Assembly (NCBI GenBank): GCA_007570785.1
Contig: ML660774.1
Span: 10,067,742 to 10,131,741, forward strand
Direction of reading: 5' to 3'
Length of the DNA: 64,000 nt
Origin: Antilocapra americana
Taxonomy: Eukaryota > Chordata > Mammalia > Artiodactyla > Antilocapridae
In this document: one piece after another, positions 1-8,973 of the stretch
Layout of the letters: the number at the start of each line of letters is the position of its first letter
How positions within the stretch are numbered: the stretch's first letter is position 1
The notes under the pieces: generated by a model
The model's database searches: none
The model's input: only the letters and a program-made list of their open reading frames with translations
What the model was told of the DNA's origin: nothing
Made by a program: the position numbers and the translations under genes

Positions 1-290
1 AAAAACAAAAGCAAAACTGGGGTGTTTTCTTTACTCAGTATGTTCCACAGTACATATCTCATTAATGGAATTTGTTACAAAACTATAAAGATAGTATTAC
101 ATTTGTATCTACCTTGATTAGTAAATTCCATCAGGACAGAGGTTTTCTTTTTCACCCATTTCCTGACAACCAGTTAGTATTTTACTTCAGGTAGGATATA
201 AGTGTCCTGAACGAATAAAATATCACCACAAATAGTGATACTGCAGCTAAGAAATTAAAAAAAGATGCTTGTCCTTGAAAGAATAGCTAT

Positions 291-985
291 GACAAATCTA
301 GGCAATGTATTAAAAAGCAGAGATAATACTTTGCCAGCAAAGGTCTATAAACTCAAAGCTATGGGTTTTCTGGTACTAATGTACATATGCAAGAGTTCAG
401 GTTAGTTCAGTTGCTCAGTCGTGTCCGACTCTTTGTGACCCTGTGGACTGTAGGATGTCAGGCTTCCCTGTCCATCAACAACTCCCAGAGCTTGTCCAAA
501 TTCATGTCCATTGAGTTGGGGATGCCATCCAACCATCTCATCCTCTGTCGTCCCCTCAGAACCCCTGAATAGTATATGAGAGTTAGACTATAAAGAAGGC
601 TGAACACCAAAGAATCAATGCTTTTGAATTGTGGTGCTGGAGAAGAGTCTTGAGAGTCTCCTGGTCAGCAAGGAGAACAAATCAATCAATCCTAAAGAAA
701 ATAAACCCTAAATATTCTTTGAAAGGACTGATGCTGAAGCTGAAACTCCAATACTTTGGCCACCTGATGCAAAAAGCTAACTCACTGGAAAAGACTGATG
801 CTGGGAAACACTGAAAGCAGGCGGAGAAGTGGGTAACAGAGGCTGAAATGGTTGGATGGAACCACTGGCTCAATGGACATGAGTCTGAGCAAAGTTTTGG
901 AGACAATGAAAGACAGAAAAGCTTGGTGTGCTGCAGTCTATGGAGTCACAAAGAGTTCAGACACAATTCAGTGGCTGAAAAATAA
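291..985 (+). mobile_element. BovB LINE 3' part, interrupted by a second BovB fragment
   Basis: Sense BovB wording at 291-398 (AAAAAGCAGAGA..ACTTTGCC) and again at 574-985 (GATGCTGAAGCTGAAACTCC, then the hairpin-like tail). The gap between is filled by an antisense BovB tail at about 399-573. Only the C-terminal reverse-transcriptase remnant and the 3' tail remain, full of stops. Confidence 0.85.
399..573 (-). mobile_element. Antisense BovB 3' tail nested in older BovB
   Basis: Reads GTTCAGTTGCTCAGTCGTGTC and continues through the reversed BovB tail. Flanks at about 384-395 (ACATATGCAAGAGTT) and 573-585 (GTATATGAGAGTT) look like a slightly diverged target duplication, so this copy jumped into the older BovB. 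Confidence 0.75.
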
Positions 986-3900
986 ATCAGAAAAATAGCT
1001 TAACTGTGTAACTAGAAATTAATGTTTTATAAGCCATAAAATACTAATTTTATTACTTTACATAATACAAAAAATTTTGTTTATGCCAGAAAATAAAGAT
1101 AAATAGAAAAATGTTTATGGTGAAGGCTATAATTTGTGAAGACACATGGTATGAATTCAGCTGAATACCGTGAAATTCTGTAGACACAGCTGACGACTAT
1201 AAACTTATCTTGAACCTAGAATTGACACAGCTAAAATGAGCAAGCAGAGGATAATATAGACAGTTATATCTACTGACCATCAAAGAGGTACCTGGGAATA
1301 CCTTGGTGCCAATATTCAGGAAAATATGCAGCAATCACCACTGTCATAAGAGAGAATATTAGCAGGAAAGTAGTAAGTATTTCCACCAAAAGGAGGATTT
1401 GGTAATTTCCTCTTTATGCAAGGAATAAGGAACATATAAAAATTAAATTTATTCAGTTTTAGTATTTATGCTCTCTTGATATTTGCTAGAAATAATTGTT
1501 TTTTATTATGTTTCAGAAAAAAATATATGCATAGCTTGGCTTTGAGAGCTGATACAGCAAAATTCACATAGAAGACAGGATCTCTCTAAAAATATATTTT
1601 ATTTCACTTTTAGTTTCTGAGTTCTGGCTCAATATACATGCTGAGTTTTAGCACATTTTTAGTAAATTTGGTTTTGCTTAAAGGTGTTAACTGGAATTAT
1701 ATAGAGGCAATTATTCACACATTGCATTTACCTGTAAGGAGAACTGAATACTACTTTGAAACAAGAATAACAAATTGGAAATGAAACAACCCATAGAGCA
1801 CTCTAATACTCAGTTGGCACTTAGTTAAATCTTTTCACAGTTATTTAGAATTTGTTGCATGAAACATTTGCTACATATCACTACTAATGTAACATCTTAA
1901 ATAACTCTGAAAATGAGCTGGTGCATTTCTATTAAACAATCTTAATGGACAATTTAAAAAACTAACACTCCAGCACTTTATGTTGTTTTTCTTCCTCCCT
2001 TCTTCAGGTTTTTCTTTAAGCTGCAGATTGCTTTAAATTAAAAAAGACTAATTTTCAAAACTTGGAGAATTTCTGATAAAAGGATACTTTTTCAGGAAAA
2101 TTTTGGTCACCCTAACATCCCACAGGCTACTGCTTAGGGAGAGCAGCTTTCGCAAGGCAGGACTTTTAGCTAAAGTCCTGCAGTGAACTTTTCTCTCACT
2201 TCAAATTTCTTCATGTTTTTTTGAAAAACTGGTGATCAAAAGCAGTGCAGCTGAAATTTACTCCCTTTACGATATCTAGCAATATAAAGACAGGTGGAAA
2301 AATAAATGAAATAAATCTCTTTCAACTTTTTTTTAATATTTCTGGATTTTGTATACATGTGTAAAAACTGCTATCTTATATGAGTCCTCAGATTAATTCA
2401 CCAGTTTTCATATAGAACAAAAGAAATTTGATTAATCTGGCTTCATCTATTTAATTTCCAGTAACTCTGGTACTGTATGAGGTGCAACAGAGCTCAGTGG
2501 TATTCTAGGGTTTTGTTGGTGTGTGTTTGCTTTTAAAATAGTGTTGACCATGCAATGATCCTCTTAGTAACACAAAATAAAAGTACTCTGGATGAAGGGT
2601 TTAACAACGTCCTAACAACAGTATATCTAAACTAGTTACACACATTTCCTGAGTAGAAGTAAACCGGTTGACATAAGGAATCCCACAAACTTGTCAGAGA
2701 GCCCCAGTCCAGCTTGCCTGGAAAAGAAATATGAAATCCTTACTATGAATTGAACAGAGGGCCTTGTCCTGTCACTATGGAAGAAAAAGACCAAGAAGAC
2801 CTTCAAATAAATGTGCAATTACTTGAAAGAGGTAAGACTAGTTGGCCAACCTAGAGATCAGTTGATGTGCTGGTGTGGAAAGGTTCTCTGCAGGGGTATG
2901 GGAATAGGGGTTGAGATGGGGGTGTCTCAGCTCAGGGCCCTTGTCCATGCCACGACAGCTGTAGCTCATGTCAGCATAATCTCAGGGGACTGAAACGCCA
3001 ATACCTGGATGCTCTTCCCCATTGTGTGGTGTGTTCTGGTTTGGATCAAATGTATTATTTACTTTCACTCATTTCTTTGTTGCTACAATTGACCTTGAAA
3101 CTCACACCAAGAACTTCACTTAGGATGCCCTTTGTGTAATACCAAACAGCCTCTATGAACTTCCAATTTGGGGTCAGTTAGGGAATGGTTAGGCCCCAAA
3201 GTACCTTGGACTATGCTTAAGTCTCACAAGGTGTCATAAAAAGAGTTACATATTGGTCGTTCCTCACCCCAGCTTCAAAATGCATCTCTGGTACATGAAA
3301 ACATTTCCATTAACTTCTTATTCTCACCCCTGAAATACAGACACTCGGATCAAAGAGTGGTTATCTTCTGTCTCCCCTAGGGTTAAGATGTGTCTGCCTT
3401 CTTCAAAGCACATCTTTTCCTTTGTTTAAGCTATTAAGAGCAATATTTTCCCAGCATTTTATTTTAAAAAATCTTTACTTAATGTTTGTATATATAAAAC
3501 TGCAATGGCATTCTTTGAAAATAATCAGCCACAGTGATTATTAGCTAGTGAAATTTAAATTTCACTAGCTAAGAAAAAATCCTTAGATTTCACATGATAG
3601 GGAATATCTTATGGGATTATTATTTTTTTTTTGACTATCATAGCACTGCAATGTGAAGAAGAGTTGTTTCTGTACATTTTGAGTTGAGTAAAATCTTTTT
3701 GGTGGTTTCTCAATTTGAGGAGTATTTTGAGGAAGAAATTTGAAAACTATTTTAATGAATAGAATCATTGAATGGATGTCATGGGTAGAATTAGAAATGT
3801 GACACAGTCTTCAACTCCAAGAAGATGAAATTGTCACTTTGTTTGGGTGAGGTGAAAGGAAGCCTGAAATTGTAGTCTAGATTCTGGAAAGGAAAAATGG

Positions 3901-4237
3901 GTAGCTTATGCTAACTAACCAAGACCAAATGCTTATTGTCACAGTTTCCAGATAAATTCTATTGATATAATTTGTTTCAGTCCTACTTTATTCTAAGAGG
4001 CTTTACTTTCTTTGCAACCATTGGTAGTCAGTGATAAATCAAAGTTCACACTATATAAAAGCTCTTATTTCACACCAGGGAGTGAGAACTAGTTGAATAT
4101 ATTTTTTTAGAAAACACAATAGTGAAGAAGGGTGAATACATGTTTAAAAACTTTAAACAAACATTTAACTTTATAACTGATGCATGGAAAGAAAATATAT
4201 ATGCTAGTTACCATCTCATTTGAGGGGATCTGCTTTT
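986..4237. other. Unrecognised AT-rich flank
   Basis: No gene or repeat recognised. The longest frames are about 60 codons and show no family features. One structural oddity is a perfect 32-bp palindrome at 3541-3572. Confidence 0.6.
3541..3572. repeat. Perfect 32-bp palindrome
   Basis: TTAGCTAGTGAAATTT is followed at once by its exact reverse complement, with no spacer. The symmetry stops at 3540/3573. No repeat family is recognised around it. Confidence 0.9.
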
Positions 4238-4250
4238 AATAAAGTGTTTA

Positions 4251-4522
4251 CTGCTGCTGCTAAGTTGTTTCAGTCGTGTCCGACTCTGTGAGTTCCCATA
4301 CAAAGCAGCTCACCAGGCTCCGCCGTCCCTGGGATTCTCCAGGCAAGAACACTAGAGTGGGTTGCCATTTCCTTCTCCAATGCATAACAGTGAAAAGTGA
4401 AAGTGAAGTCACTCAGTCATGTCCGACTCTTAGCAACCCCATGGACTGAAGCCTACCAGGCTCCTCCGTCCATGGGATTTTCCAGACAAGAGTACTGGAG
4501 TGGGGTGCCATTGCCTTCTCCG
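4251..4522 (-). mobile_element. Bov-A2 SINE (dimeric)
   Basis: Two BovA monomers in antisense, joined by a GTGAAAGTGAAGT linker near 4395. Flanks 4238-4250 and 4523-4535 match with two differences (AATAAAGTGTTTA, AATGAAGTATTTA), a likely target duplication. Confidence 0.88.
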
Positions 4523-4603
4523 AATGAAGTATTTAGTCACATCTGAATTGGTAAACCCAGATAACACATACCTTCCTGGAATCATTTCACACTGATGACT
4601 AGT

Positions 4604-4824
4604 TTGTTGTTGTTTGGCCACTAAGTCGTGTCTGACTCTTTGTGACCCCGTGGCCTGCAGCCAATCAGGCTCCTCTGTCCACGGGATTTCCCAGGCAAGA
4701 TTACTAGAGTGGGCTGCCATTTCCTTCTCCAGAGGATCTTACTAACCCAGGGACTGAACCCCTTCTCCTGCATAGGTAAGAATTGGCAGGTGGATTCTTT
4801 ACCACTGAGCCACCAGGGAACCCG
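4604..4824 (-). mobile_element. Bov-tA SINE
   Basis: Antisense BovA body followed by the tRNA-derived head (GGTGGATTCTTTACCACTGAGC). Flanked by GATGACTAGT (4594-4603) and GATGGCTAGT (4825-4834). Confidence 0.88.
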
Positions 4825-4834
4825 GATGGCTAGT

Positions 4835-5409
4835 ATCATGTCTTTCAAGCTATCTTATATGACGTCTTCTGGACCCTTACTATATTATTGATCTTATTGA
4901 CTCTTTTTAAAAATACTAATGTTCGCTAGAGCTCTTCCTGTAGCCTTCTAAAACTTTTACTCGGCCTCAACAACCACTTAATTGATTAAGATTCCCAAAT
5001 CTATACCTCTAGCCTAGAATATGCTTCTAAACTCTAAACCTCTCCTCATATTTCAGTGTCCCCAGTCCATCTTCATTTTCACATCTAGCAAGTTTCTCAG
5101 ATTCAGTATTTCAAGTCCATGCTTGACGTCATCACCTCCTGTTCAACTCCACACATTCCATCTATACTAACAGTTTTCAGAAAGTTGTTTTTTTCTACAT
5201 CACCATTACTTAATCCTTGCCTAAACAAATGCCTAAACCCACTGACCAGCTTTCCAACCTCCAGTGTGGTACTGCCTCGCCATCCTCCCTACAGCTGATA
5301 GGCTGATTTTTTTTTTTTACTAATATGCAATCTTTAGTCACGTTTCTGCTTTGTAAACTTCCTGCTTTCTGAAGGCAGCCTCAGTTTTGCCATAACTTCC
5401 AAGTGCTAC
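4835..5409. other. 5' flank of the provirus, no gene
   Basis: AT-rich, with a run of ten or more T near 5307-5320. It contains the pre-integration sequence up to the CTTTTC target. No repeat recognised. Confidence 0.6.
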
Positions 5410-5415
5410 CTTTTC
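5410..5415. repeat. 5' target-site duplication of the provirus
   Basis: CTTTTC directly abuts the first base of the 5' LTR and is repeated exactly at 14060-14065. Six bases is the usual duplication size for betaretroviral integrases. An exact match shows that both LTRs come from one integration and have not recombined with another locus. Confidence 0.93.
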
Positions 5416-5784
5416 TGTTGGGGCCCGGCCGGCAGATGCGATCAGCCAGAGCCATTACGGTCGGAGCACTGCAAGCCTGCTGCCATATAAGGCGCTGAAG
5501 GATCATGTGGCGAACGTATACCTGACAGGCCAATCACCCACAAGACACGTATTCCCTACATGCCCGTCAGAGCTCCCCCCTTCCTTTTTCCCCTCCCTCC
5601 CTTCCTCCCCATATATAATCGCCTTGCGCTCAATAAAGTTTTGCAGCTTGATCAGAACCTTTGTCTTGCTGCCGTTCTTTGCGCCTCTTGTCCCAACCCT
5701 TTCATCCGTTTTCAGATGGATTTCGGAACCTCCGTTGATTGCTCTGTGGGCCAGAGCGACTGCGCCCAGCTAGTGGCCGGAGCA
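5416..5784 (+). repeat. 5' LTR, 369 bp
   Basis: Begins TG, ends CA, and aligns without gaps to the 3' LTR with ten substitutions. U3 runs to about 5640 and contains a CCAAT box (5530-5534), a long pyrimidine tract (about 5575-5610), a TATA box (5612-5618) and AATAAA (5632-5637). R must be short because the polyadenylation signal lies only 20 bp after the TATA box, as in type D viruses. U5 then extends to 5784, followed by AG and the primer-binding site. Short LTRs of about 350-370 bp are typical of this group. Confidence 0.96.
5530..5637 (+). promoter_or_regulatory. Proviral promoter in U3 (CCAAT, TATA) with overlapping poly(A) signal
   Basis: CCAAT at 5530-5534, a C/T-rich block just upstream of TATATAA at 5612-5618, and AATAAA at 5632-5637. 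By spacing from the TATA box, transcription should begin near 5640-5645. The poly(A) signal is therefore upstream of the start site and appears only at the 3' end of a full-length transcript. This is the short-R arrangement known in MMTV and type D viruses. The start site itself is inferred. Confidence 0.75.
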
Positions 5785-5786
5785 AG

Positions 5787-5804
5787 TGGCGCCCAACGTG
5801 GGGC
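5787..5804 (+). other. Primer-binding site, tRNA-Lys1,2 type
   Basis: TGGCGCCCAACGTGGGGC, 18 bases starting two bases after the LTR's terminal CA. This is the complement of the 3' end of tRNA-Lys1,2, the primer of Mason-Pfizer-type viruses, and would prime minus-strand DNA synthesis. All 18 bases look intact. Confidence 0.92.
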
Positions 5805-5924
5805 CCGAAAACCGCTTGGACGGACCGCCGTCCCCATTGACCAGACCCAGCAAGGAGCACCGCGATTACCCGCTCGCGAGACGACTCCGGAGAGACCGCC
5901 CCCACCTCGACGGCGGCATTCGGT

Positions 5925-5930
5925 CAGGTA
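5925..5930 (+). promoter_or_regulatory. Major 5' splice donor
   Basis: CAG|GTAAGA around 5927/5928 is close to the ideal donor consensus and lies 13 bases before the gag ATG. It would join to the acceptor at 11633 to make the env mRNA. The untranslated leader between primer-binding site and gag is only about 136 bases, so packaging signals must sit here or in early gag. Confidence 0.8.
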
Positions 5931-7489
5931 AGAATTAGTCATGGGACAAGCATGTTCAAAAGATGATGTTTTTATTAGCCAGCTTAAAGAATCCCTCAAG
6001 GTGCGGAGAATTCGGGTTCGTAAAAAAGATTTAGTTTCGTTTTTTCATTTTATTTTTAAGACCTGCCCCTGGTTCCCTCCAGAGGGCACTATCGACACTC
6101 GTATGTGGGATCGTGTCGGAGATTGCCTTAATGACTATTATTGTGTCTTTGGTTCCCAGACTGTGCCTATCACCACCTTTAACTACTACAATCTTATAAA
6201 AGATATTCTCACCAACCAGGGCCATATCCCAGACATTCAGCACCTTTGTCAGGAAGGGCAAAAAATCCTTTCCCGCCACTCCCGTCCCCCCTCTAGAGCG
6301 CCCTCTACTCAAGATCTTATACAAAGCGACCCCATACACCCAAATAACTCCGGTGCCGCTACCGTTACTCGCCCCCCCTCACGGGCCCTCTCAAACTGTC
6401 CCTCGATTTCTATCAATATTGAGACAAATCCAAATCCTCCTGCTATATACCCCGATCTTAAAGACCTAAAAGGAATAACCAGCATGGACACAGACGATCA
6501 GCTGCCCCCTGCTGACCAAGCTGATCTAAAAAATGAGGCAGCCCACTATAACGGCCCTGACTGGCCTCCTTCCTCCTCTGCCCCATCGCTCCCGCCACAG
6601 CCGCCATTTTAAACAAGCCCGCGCTTACTGTTTCCGCGCCACCACCCTGTTCAGCCACCATCTTAGACAGCTCTGCGCTTCCGCCCTTTGTGCCACCGCC
6701 ATGTTTTCCTACCCACCCAGTTATGCCTGCCGCTCCCAACACAGCCCGTCTCTTGGCTCCTATTCTGCATAACTCTGAGCCACCGCCCATCAACCAAACT
6801 CCCCTTCTCCAAACAACTTCCCTTCAAGAAGCCCTGATTTTCATCCGAGAGGTTAAGGCGGTAGCCAAAGAACTCGCCGACCTGACCGTCTCCGCCCCCC
6901 AAGAGCTCTTAGCCTTCCCAGTAACTAGGAGCCAGACTCAGCCTCCGCCTCGCGAGGCGACAGACTCTCGAAGCCCTGAGCCCAGTGCTCACGACCCCCC
7001 ACTTAGTGATCATGATGAAGAAGAGTCAGAACACTCGGCTTCTGACGATGATGAGTCCCCGGTCCCACCATCCCCCCATACTTACAAAAAGCTCAGCTTA
7101 AAAACGCTAGAAAAGGTCAAAGCGGCAGTGGCCAACTACGGCCCCACTGCCCCCTTCACTGTTGTCCTGATTGAAAACCTCAGTGATCGATGGCTCACGC
7201 CCAATGATTGGTTCTTCCTAGCCAAGGCTGCCCTAAGCAGCGGTGATTTTATACTTTGGAAGAGTGAATATGAAGAGGCTTCCAAACAGTTTGTTGAACG
7301 CAATTCGCGTAAGCCCTCCTCAAAAGGTTGGACTCTCAAAAAGTTCCTTGGCTCTGACCCCTACCAACGTAAGGAAAAACAGCCTCAATTTCCCCCGGGT
7401 TACTAACACAAATTCAGTCAGCAGGTGTTAAAGCGTGGAAGCGCCTTCCCCAGAAAGGCACTGCCACCGCTTCCCTTGCAAAGATCAGA

Positions 7490-7549
7490 CAGGGCCCTGA
7501 TGAGCCATATAGTGATTTCATTAGTCGCTTACAAGAACTGGCCGAATGG
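7490..7549 (+). other. Capsid major homology region in gag
   Basis: Frame 2 reads [14 protein letters not shown], fitting the Q-G-x2-E-x7-R major homology pattern that is diagnostic of retroviral capsid C-terminal domains. It shows which reading frame is the real continuation after the second gag break. Confidence 0.92.
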
Positions 7550-7774
7550 CTTTTTGGCTCTGGAGAAAGCGAAAGCGCCTTCCTTAAACACCTCGCTTTC
7601 GAAAATGCTAACCCCACCTGCCAAAATGCTATTCGACCTCATCGTGAAAAAGACCTCTCAGAGTATGTCCGCCTTTGCTCAGGCATCAGGTCCGCTCACG
7701 CTCTGGGGCTCGCTATTGGGGCCACCTTACAAAGCTTTGCTCCAAACCAAAGATATCATGATCGTGACCGCCTT

Positions 7775-7957
7775 TGCTTCACCTGCAAACAGCCCGGACA
7801 TTTTTCGCGGGCTTGCCCACAACGAGCCCACGCCTTATCTAACCCCCACCCCAAGACCCCTTATGACTCTAATACTGGCACTCCCAATATTCAAAGACCC
7901 CCTCCCTCGACAATATGTCCCCGTTGTAAAAAGGGGTTTCACTGGGCCTCAGAATGC
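7775..7957 (+). other. Nucleocapsid: two CCHC zinc knuckles
   Basis: Frame 2 has C-x2-C-x4-H-x4-C twice: [14 protein letters not shown] at 7775-7816 and [14 protein letters not shown] at 7916-7957. All eight zinc ligands are present. Two knuckles with a long linker is the betaretroviral form of nucleocapsid, which packages genomic RNA. Confidence 0.95.
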
Positions 7958-8001
7958 CGCTCCAAGACAGACATTAATGGACAACCCCTCCCCCCAAAAC
8001 A

Positions 8002-8035
8002 GGGAAACTCCAACAGGGGCCAGCCCCAGGGCCCC
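8002..8035 (+). promoter_or_regulatory. gag-pro -1 ribosomal frameshift signal
   Basis: The heptamer GGGAAAC at 8002-8008 lies in the gag frame as G GGA AAC, the required X XXY YYZ phase. A 7-base spacer follows, then a G-rich stem (GGGG 8016-8019) able to pair with CCCC at 8024-8027 or 8032-8035, a likely hairpin or pseudoknot. Slippage by -1 enters the pro frame exactly. The same heptamer is used at this junction by Mason-Pfizer-type viruses. The stem pairing is inferred by eye. Confidence 0.88.
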
Positions 8036-8973
8036 AACCCAGGGATGAACTCAGGGGCTTCACAGTTCAACCCTCAAATCCCCAACCCTACAATTCCGGC
8101 CCTCCCCGTAATCAACCACGCCTCCTCGTCTCAGATCTTTGGAGGGCAACCGCAGGCAGCACAGGACTGGACCTCTGTACCGCCGCCGACACAATATTAA
8201 CTCCAAATAATAGCCCTTTGATGCTCCCTGTCGGCGTATATGGCCCCTTACCACCTAACACATTCGGCCTTATTCTTGGCCGTATTAGCTCCACCCTTAA
8301 AGGGATCCTAGTGTTCCCCGGCATTCTTGACAATGACTCTGAGGGAGAAATTCATATCATTGTCTCCACCACTCATGATCTAATCTCAATCCCAAAAGAC
8401 ACCAGGCTAGCACAGATCATTATTCTCCCCTTACAACATATTAACTCAAATTTCAAAAAGGCTTCTCGGGGCCCCAGCACCCCTGGCTCATCAGACACAT
8501 ACTGGGTTCAACAAATCTCTCACCACCGCCCCTCACTCAAGCTCAAACTTAATGGCAAGGTCTTTACAGGCATCTTAGACACAGGAGCAGACGCTACTGT
8601 CATATCCCAATCCCACTGGCCAAAGTCTTGGCCATTAACACCCGTTGCCACCCATCTGCGCGGCATTGGACAAGCTGCTAACCCCCAACAAAGCTCTCAA
8701 ACCCTGATGTGGGAAGATGCTGAGGGAAATAGTGGCTCCGTCACTCCCTTTGTTCTCCCCAATCTGCCTGTTAACCTGTGGGGGAGAGATATCCTCTCCC
8801 AAATGAAGGTGATCATGTGCAGCCCCAATGACATAGTTATGACCCAAATGCTTAATCAAGGCTTCCTGCCAGGTCAGGGACTAGGAAAAAGAGGTCAAGG
8901 AATCACTAAGCCCATTACGATCCCTCCTAAAACAGACAAAGCAGGTTTAGGATACCCCCAAAATTTTCCCTAG
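8008..8973 (+). CDS. pro: pro: dUTPase - aspartic protease - G-patch
   Basis: An open frame with no ATG of its own at the correct place; it is entered by -1 shift at 8008 and stops at TAG 8971. The first part is a dUTPase, which keeps uracil out of viral [11 protein letters not shown] (8152-8175), GRISS (8278-8292), GILDND (8320-8337), then RLAQI. The second part is the retroviral protease with catalytic LDTGAD (DTGAD at 8578-8592) and the later GRDIL segment. The C terminus is a glycine-rich G-patch (about 8842-8910), typical of betaretroviral Pro. The frame is intact, but two dUTPase motifs are altered: a Ser of motif 2 reads Ile, and the aromatic residue expected after DND in motif 3 reads Ser. 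The protease looks sound. It overlaps gag by about 190 bases and pol at its end. Confidence 0.92.
   Translation, partial: LQQGPAPGPQPRDELRGFTVQPSNPQPYNSGPPRNQPRLLVSDLWRATAGSTGLDLCTAADTILTPNNSPLMLPVGVYGPLPPNTFGLILGRISSTLKGILVFPGILDNDSEGEIHIIVSTTHDLISIPKDTRLAQIIILPLQHINSNFKKASRGPSTPGSSDTYWVQQISHHRPSLKLKLNGKVFTGILDTGADATVISQSHWPKSWPLTPVATHLRGIGQAANPQQSSQTLMWEDAEGNSGSVTPFVLPNLPVNLWGRDILSQMKVIMCSPNDIVMTQMLNQGFLPGQGLGKRGQGITKPITIPPKTDKAGLGYPQNFP
8961..8967 (+). promoter_or_regulatory. pro-pol -1 ribosomal frameshift site
   Basis: AAATTTT lies in the pro frame as A AAT TTT, one codon before the pro stop at 8971. A -1 slip continues into the pol frame at 8967 with no stop. The same slippery heptamer serves the pro-pol junction of type D viruses. 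I did not establish a downstream structure. Confidence 0.85.

Larger units (their letters stand above)
5941..8200 (+). pseudogene. gag: gag polyprotein (MA-pp-CA-NC) with two frame breaks
   Basis: Structural polyprotein of the virion. The start ATG (5941) begins MGQACSK, an N-myristoylation signal, and a basic patch follows at residues 20-29, as in matrix proteins that bind membrane. Frame 1 stays open to a stop at 6610. The protein continues in frame 3 (open 6561-7406) with a proline-rich linker, an acidic D/E stretch and the capsid N-terminal part (about 7134-7290). It then continues in frame 2 (open 7373-8200) with the capsid major homology region (from 7490) and two CCHC zinc knuckles of nucleocapsid (7775-7816 and 7916-7957). 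Breaks therefore lie in 6561-6609 and 7373-7403. The second window holds a run of five C. Each break is a net loss of one base or gain of two. No full-length Gag can be made as written, but all domains are present. Assembly error is a real alternative for both breaks. Confidence 0.93.

Noticed and set aside
5560..5931. 123-codon frame across the 5' LTR and leader
   Set aside because: It begins upstream of the inferred transcription start and reads through the primer-binding site; no family features.
7134..7160. P-T-A-P string in gag as a late budding domain
   Set aside because: It lies inside the capsid N-terminal domain (YGPTAPF), a structural segment, not in the flexible linker where late domains work.
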